Assembly: GCA_026398545.1 (NCBI GenBank)
Contig: JAPLSR010000450.1
Location: forward strand, 1-7,151
From: Candidatus Sumerlaeota bacterium
GTDB lineage: Bacteria; Sumerlaeota; Sumerlaeia; MWCT01
Length of the DNA stretch: 7,151 bases
Reading direction: 5' to 3'
Below are positions 5,801-7,151 of this stretch, piece after piece. The position numbers and the translations under genes are program-made. Every line of letters begins with the position of its first letter. Within the stretch, counting starts at the first letter, position 1. The notes beneath the pieces are model-generated. The model did not search any database, was not told where the DNA came from, and was given only the letters and a program-made list of their open reading frames with translations.

Positions 5801-6754
5801 ATGGAAGATCATAAAGATAATATCGGCCGTTTGGAAATCGTTCCAATCCGCAAAGTGTTTTCCAAAGAGGCCCAGCATTTCACAACTTGGATGGAACATC
5901 ACATTGAAGACCTTTCAGAGCGACTGAATATTGAGCTTTCTGTTGTTCAACGGGAAAAGGAAGTTGGGGAATTTAATGTCGATCTTTTTTGCGAGGATAA
6001 AGATGGGCATGCTGTCATTATAGAGAACCAACTGGGGCGGACAGATCATGACCATCTGGGGAAACTACTGACCTATCTGGTCAACCTTGAAGCCAGCACG
6101 GCGATTTGGGTAACCTCAGACCCGCGGCCCGAGCATCAGAAAGTTATTGACTGGCTGAATGAAGCCACAGGCGCCGACATTTCTTTCTATCTTGTTAAAG
6201 TGGAGGCGACAAAGATAGGCGACTCTCCTTATGCGCCTTTGTTTACAGTTTTGGCAGCGCCCGACAAACAGTCAAAGGAGACCGGCAAAACAAAGAAAGA
6301 GATGGCTGCTCGCCATTATTTGCGTCGTGAATTCTGGGAATCCCTTCTTCAAAAAAGCAAAGAAAAGACAAAGTTGTTTTCAAATATTTCGCCAAGCACT
6401 TCTAATTGGATCGGTATGGGAGCGGGGAAGTCGGGAGTTTCGTTTAGTTATATGATTCTTATGGATTGGGCCGGTATCGAACTTTATATAGATTACGACC
6501 ATGACACCGGCAAGAAAAACAAAGAAATTTTTGACGAGCTTTATAAACAGAAGGATCTTATTGAAAAGGAATTTGGCGATGCTCTTGATTGGGAGCGCCT
6601 TGATGACAAGAGAGCATGTAGAATACAAAAAAAATATAGCCAAGGCGGCTTACTAAATAAGGAAATATGGCCAAAAATTCAAGATGAGTTGCTTGAGGCG
6701 ATGATACGCTTTCATAAAGCGATCAAGCCCCGCCTTGAAATAATAAAGATTTGA
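5801..6754 (+). CDS. DUF4268 protein with PD-(D/E)XK nuclease-like N-terminal domain
   Basis: This 317-residue protein has two parts. Residues about 25-150 form a PD-(D/E)XK-type fold: an acidic helix (WMEHHIEDL), then D61 in FNVDLF and the E-x-Q signature at 75-77 (IIENQ) in place of E-x-K, followed by the helix LGRTDHDHLGKLLTYL. Gln instead of Lys occurs in several restriction-like nucleases. Residues about 175-317 match DUF4268 (FWESLL, NWIGMGAG, YIDYDHDTGKKNKEIFDEL). Such proteins recur near type I restriction-modification genes and probably act on DNA in defence, but no activity is established for this one. The gene is intact. It starts one base after the upstream HsdS-like tail and ends one base before the HsdM stump (TGA-T-ATG), so it sits in a tightly coupled operon. 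Confidence 0.85.
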   Translation: MEDHKDNIGRLEIVPIRKVFSKEAQHFTTWMEHHIEDLSERLNIELSVVQREKEVGEFNVDLFCEDKDGHAVIIENQLGRTDHDHLGKLLTYLVNLEASTAIWVTSDPRPEHQKVIDWLNEATGADISFYLVKVEATKIGDSPYAPLFTVLAAPDKQSKETGKTKKEMAARHYLRREFWESLLQKSKEKTKLFSNISPSTSNWIGMGAGKSGVSFSYMILMDWAGIELYIDYDHDTGKKNKEIFDELYKQKDLIEKEFGDALDWERLDDKRACRIQKKYSQGGLLNKEIWPKIQDELLEAMIRFHKAIKPRLEIIKI

Positions 6755-6755
6755 T

Positions 6756-6869
6756 ATGTCGCAGGTAGGAAGGAAAAACACCGGAAACGGCAAAAGGCTG
6801 GCCACTCAGCAATCGGTGGATCAGGTAGTCAAGAGCATTTGCGACATTATGCGGCAGAAGAAGAAATGA
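6756..6869 (+). pseudogene. hsdM: 5' stump of a type I DNA methyltransferase subunit (HsdM)
   Basis: The 37-codon frame begins MSQVGRKNTGNGKRLATQQS and ends VDQVVKSICDIMRQKKK. The segment 'VKSICDIMR' matches, from memory, the start of a common HsdM subgroup that continues 'RSNCAGALQYVPELTWILFLRILDE'. That continuation and the whole SAM-binding and NPPF catalytic core are missing. The frame leaves HsdM-like sequence at about 6854, just where the 27-bp repeat begins, and stops at TGA 6867-6869. Its ATG follows the nuclease stop by one base, so it once was the next gene of that operon. It cannot methylate DNA; a 37-residue peptide could still be made. Confidence 0.6.
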
Positions 6870-6882
6870 ATATTATCAACGC
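6856..6882 (+). repeat. 27-bp exact direct repeat, copy 2
   Basis: Identical to 5727-5753. It marks the point where the HsdM stump ends and the HsdS-like tail begins. Confidence 0.9.
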
Positions 6883-6928
6883 ACTGCCTGCGGCCCTGCT
6901 CCGGCGGGCGTTCAATGGAGAATTATGA
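6866..6928 (+). pseudogene. hsdS: HsdS-like C-terminal tail, copy 2 (20 codons)
   Basis: The frame reads MNIINALPAALLRRAFNGEL and ends TGA. Seventeen of 20 residues equal copy 1. Of 11 codons that differ, eight are synonymous, showing that both copies diverged while coding. The AFNGEL ending is even closer to the usual HsdS end (AFxGEL) than copy 1. Its ATG overlaps the stop of the HsdM stump, its TGA overlaps the ATG of the RhuM gene (TTATGA), and GGAG near its end serves as that gene's Shine-Dalgarno. The upstream in-frame codons (Glu-Glu-Glu) could also belong to the original HsdS helix. Confidence 0.5.
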
Positions 6929-7151
6929 ATGATGAATTAAAAATAAAGACCCGCAGCAGGGGCGAGATCGTCATTTACCAAGGCACGGAGGGATTGCCCG
7001 CCCTGAAGGTGCGCCTCGAGCAGGAAACGGTTTGGCTCACTCAAAAGCAGATAGCGGCGCTTTTCGACACGGAACGAAGCGTCATCACCAAGCACCTGCG
7101 CAATGTGTTGAAAGAAGGGGAGTTGGAGCGCGAATCAGTAAGTGCAAAATT
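6925..7151 (+). CDS. rhuM: RhuM-family protein, N-terminal part (runs off the window)
   Basis: 75 complete codons are visible. The sequence has the RhuM (COG3943) pattern: EIVIYQG, then VRLEQETVWLTQKQIAALFDTERSVITKHLRNVLKEGELERESVSAK, where a helix-turn-helix-like segment (about residues 38-62) is followed by the conserved 'GEL..ESV..K'. RhuM was named from a Salmonella pathogenicity island, but homologues are commonly found inside or beside type I restriction operons, where their role is unknown. ATG 6925 overlaps the TGA of the HsdS-like tail and has GGAG 4 bases upstream, so translation is coupled. An intact hsdR gene might follow outside the window. Confidence 0.8.
   Translation, partial: MNDELKIKTRSRGEIVIYQGTEGLPALKVRLEQETVWLTQKQIAALFDTERSVITKHLRNVLKEGELERESVSAK

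Noticed and set aside
5727..6882. Transposon or attachment-site interpretation of the 27-bp direct repeats
   Set aside because: No integrase, transposase or terminal inverted repeats lie between them, and the similarity continues as a coding tail, so a shared gene end explains it better.

Overview
The window looks like chromosomal DNA from an uncultivated, diderm-like environmental bacterium of about 50% GC. It carries exported proteins with Sec-type signal peptides, a membrane-bound diguanylate cyclase, and two copies of a CGCAGAG-rich intergenic repeat of the kind scattered through many environmental genomes. The phylum cannot be resolved from the sequence.

Left half (1-4139), minus strand. 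Three genes read leftward. A secreted clan GH-A glycoside hydrolase ends in a bare Thr-Pro linker and is followed after 29 bp by a THUMP-type 23S rRNA guanine methyltransferase of the RlmL/YpsC type. After a 128-bp gap containing a dispersed repeat comes an exported beta-propeller-like protein built of 48-50-residue tandem repeats, whose 3' end lies outside the window.

Middle (4140-5304). A 319-bp divergent spacer holds candidate promoter and operator palindromes. It is followed on the plus strand by a four-helix membrane diguanylate cyclase with intact GGDEF and c-di-GMP inhibitory site. A small hairpin overlaps its ribosome binding site.

Right part (5305-7151), plus strand. This is the most interesting region and resembles an eroded restriction-modification (defence) locus. 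A strong sigma70-type promoter is followed by a small ORF and then by two structurally identical 'scars'. Each scar consists of the 5' stump of one gene, an AAATGA stop/start overlap, and the same 20-codon tail, which looks like the C-terminus of a type I specificity subunit (HsdS). Each tail supplies the Shine-Dalgarno of the next intact gene. Scar 1 (a frameshifted stump plus tail) leads into a DUF4268 / PD-(D/E)XK nuclease-like gene. Scar 2 (the N-terminus of a type I methyltransferase HsdM plus tail) leads into a RhuM-family gene that runs off the window. The two tails differ at 11 of 20 codons but mostly synonymously, so they diverged while coding. The nuclease and RhuM genes are intact as far as visible, while the type I core genes survive only as stumps.
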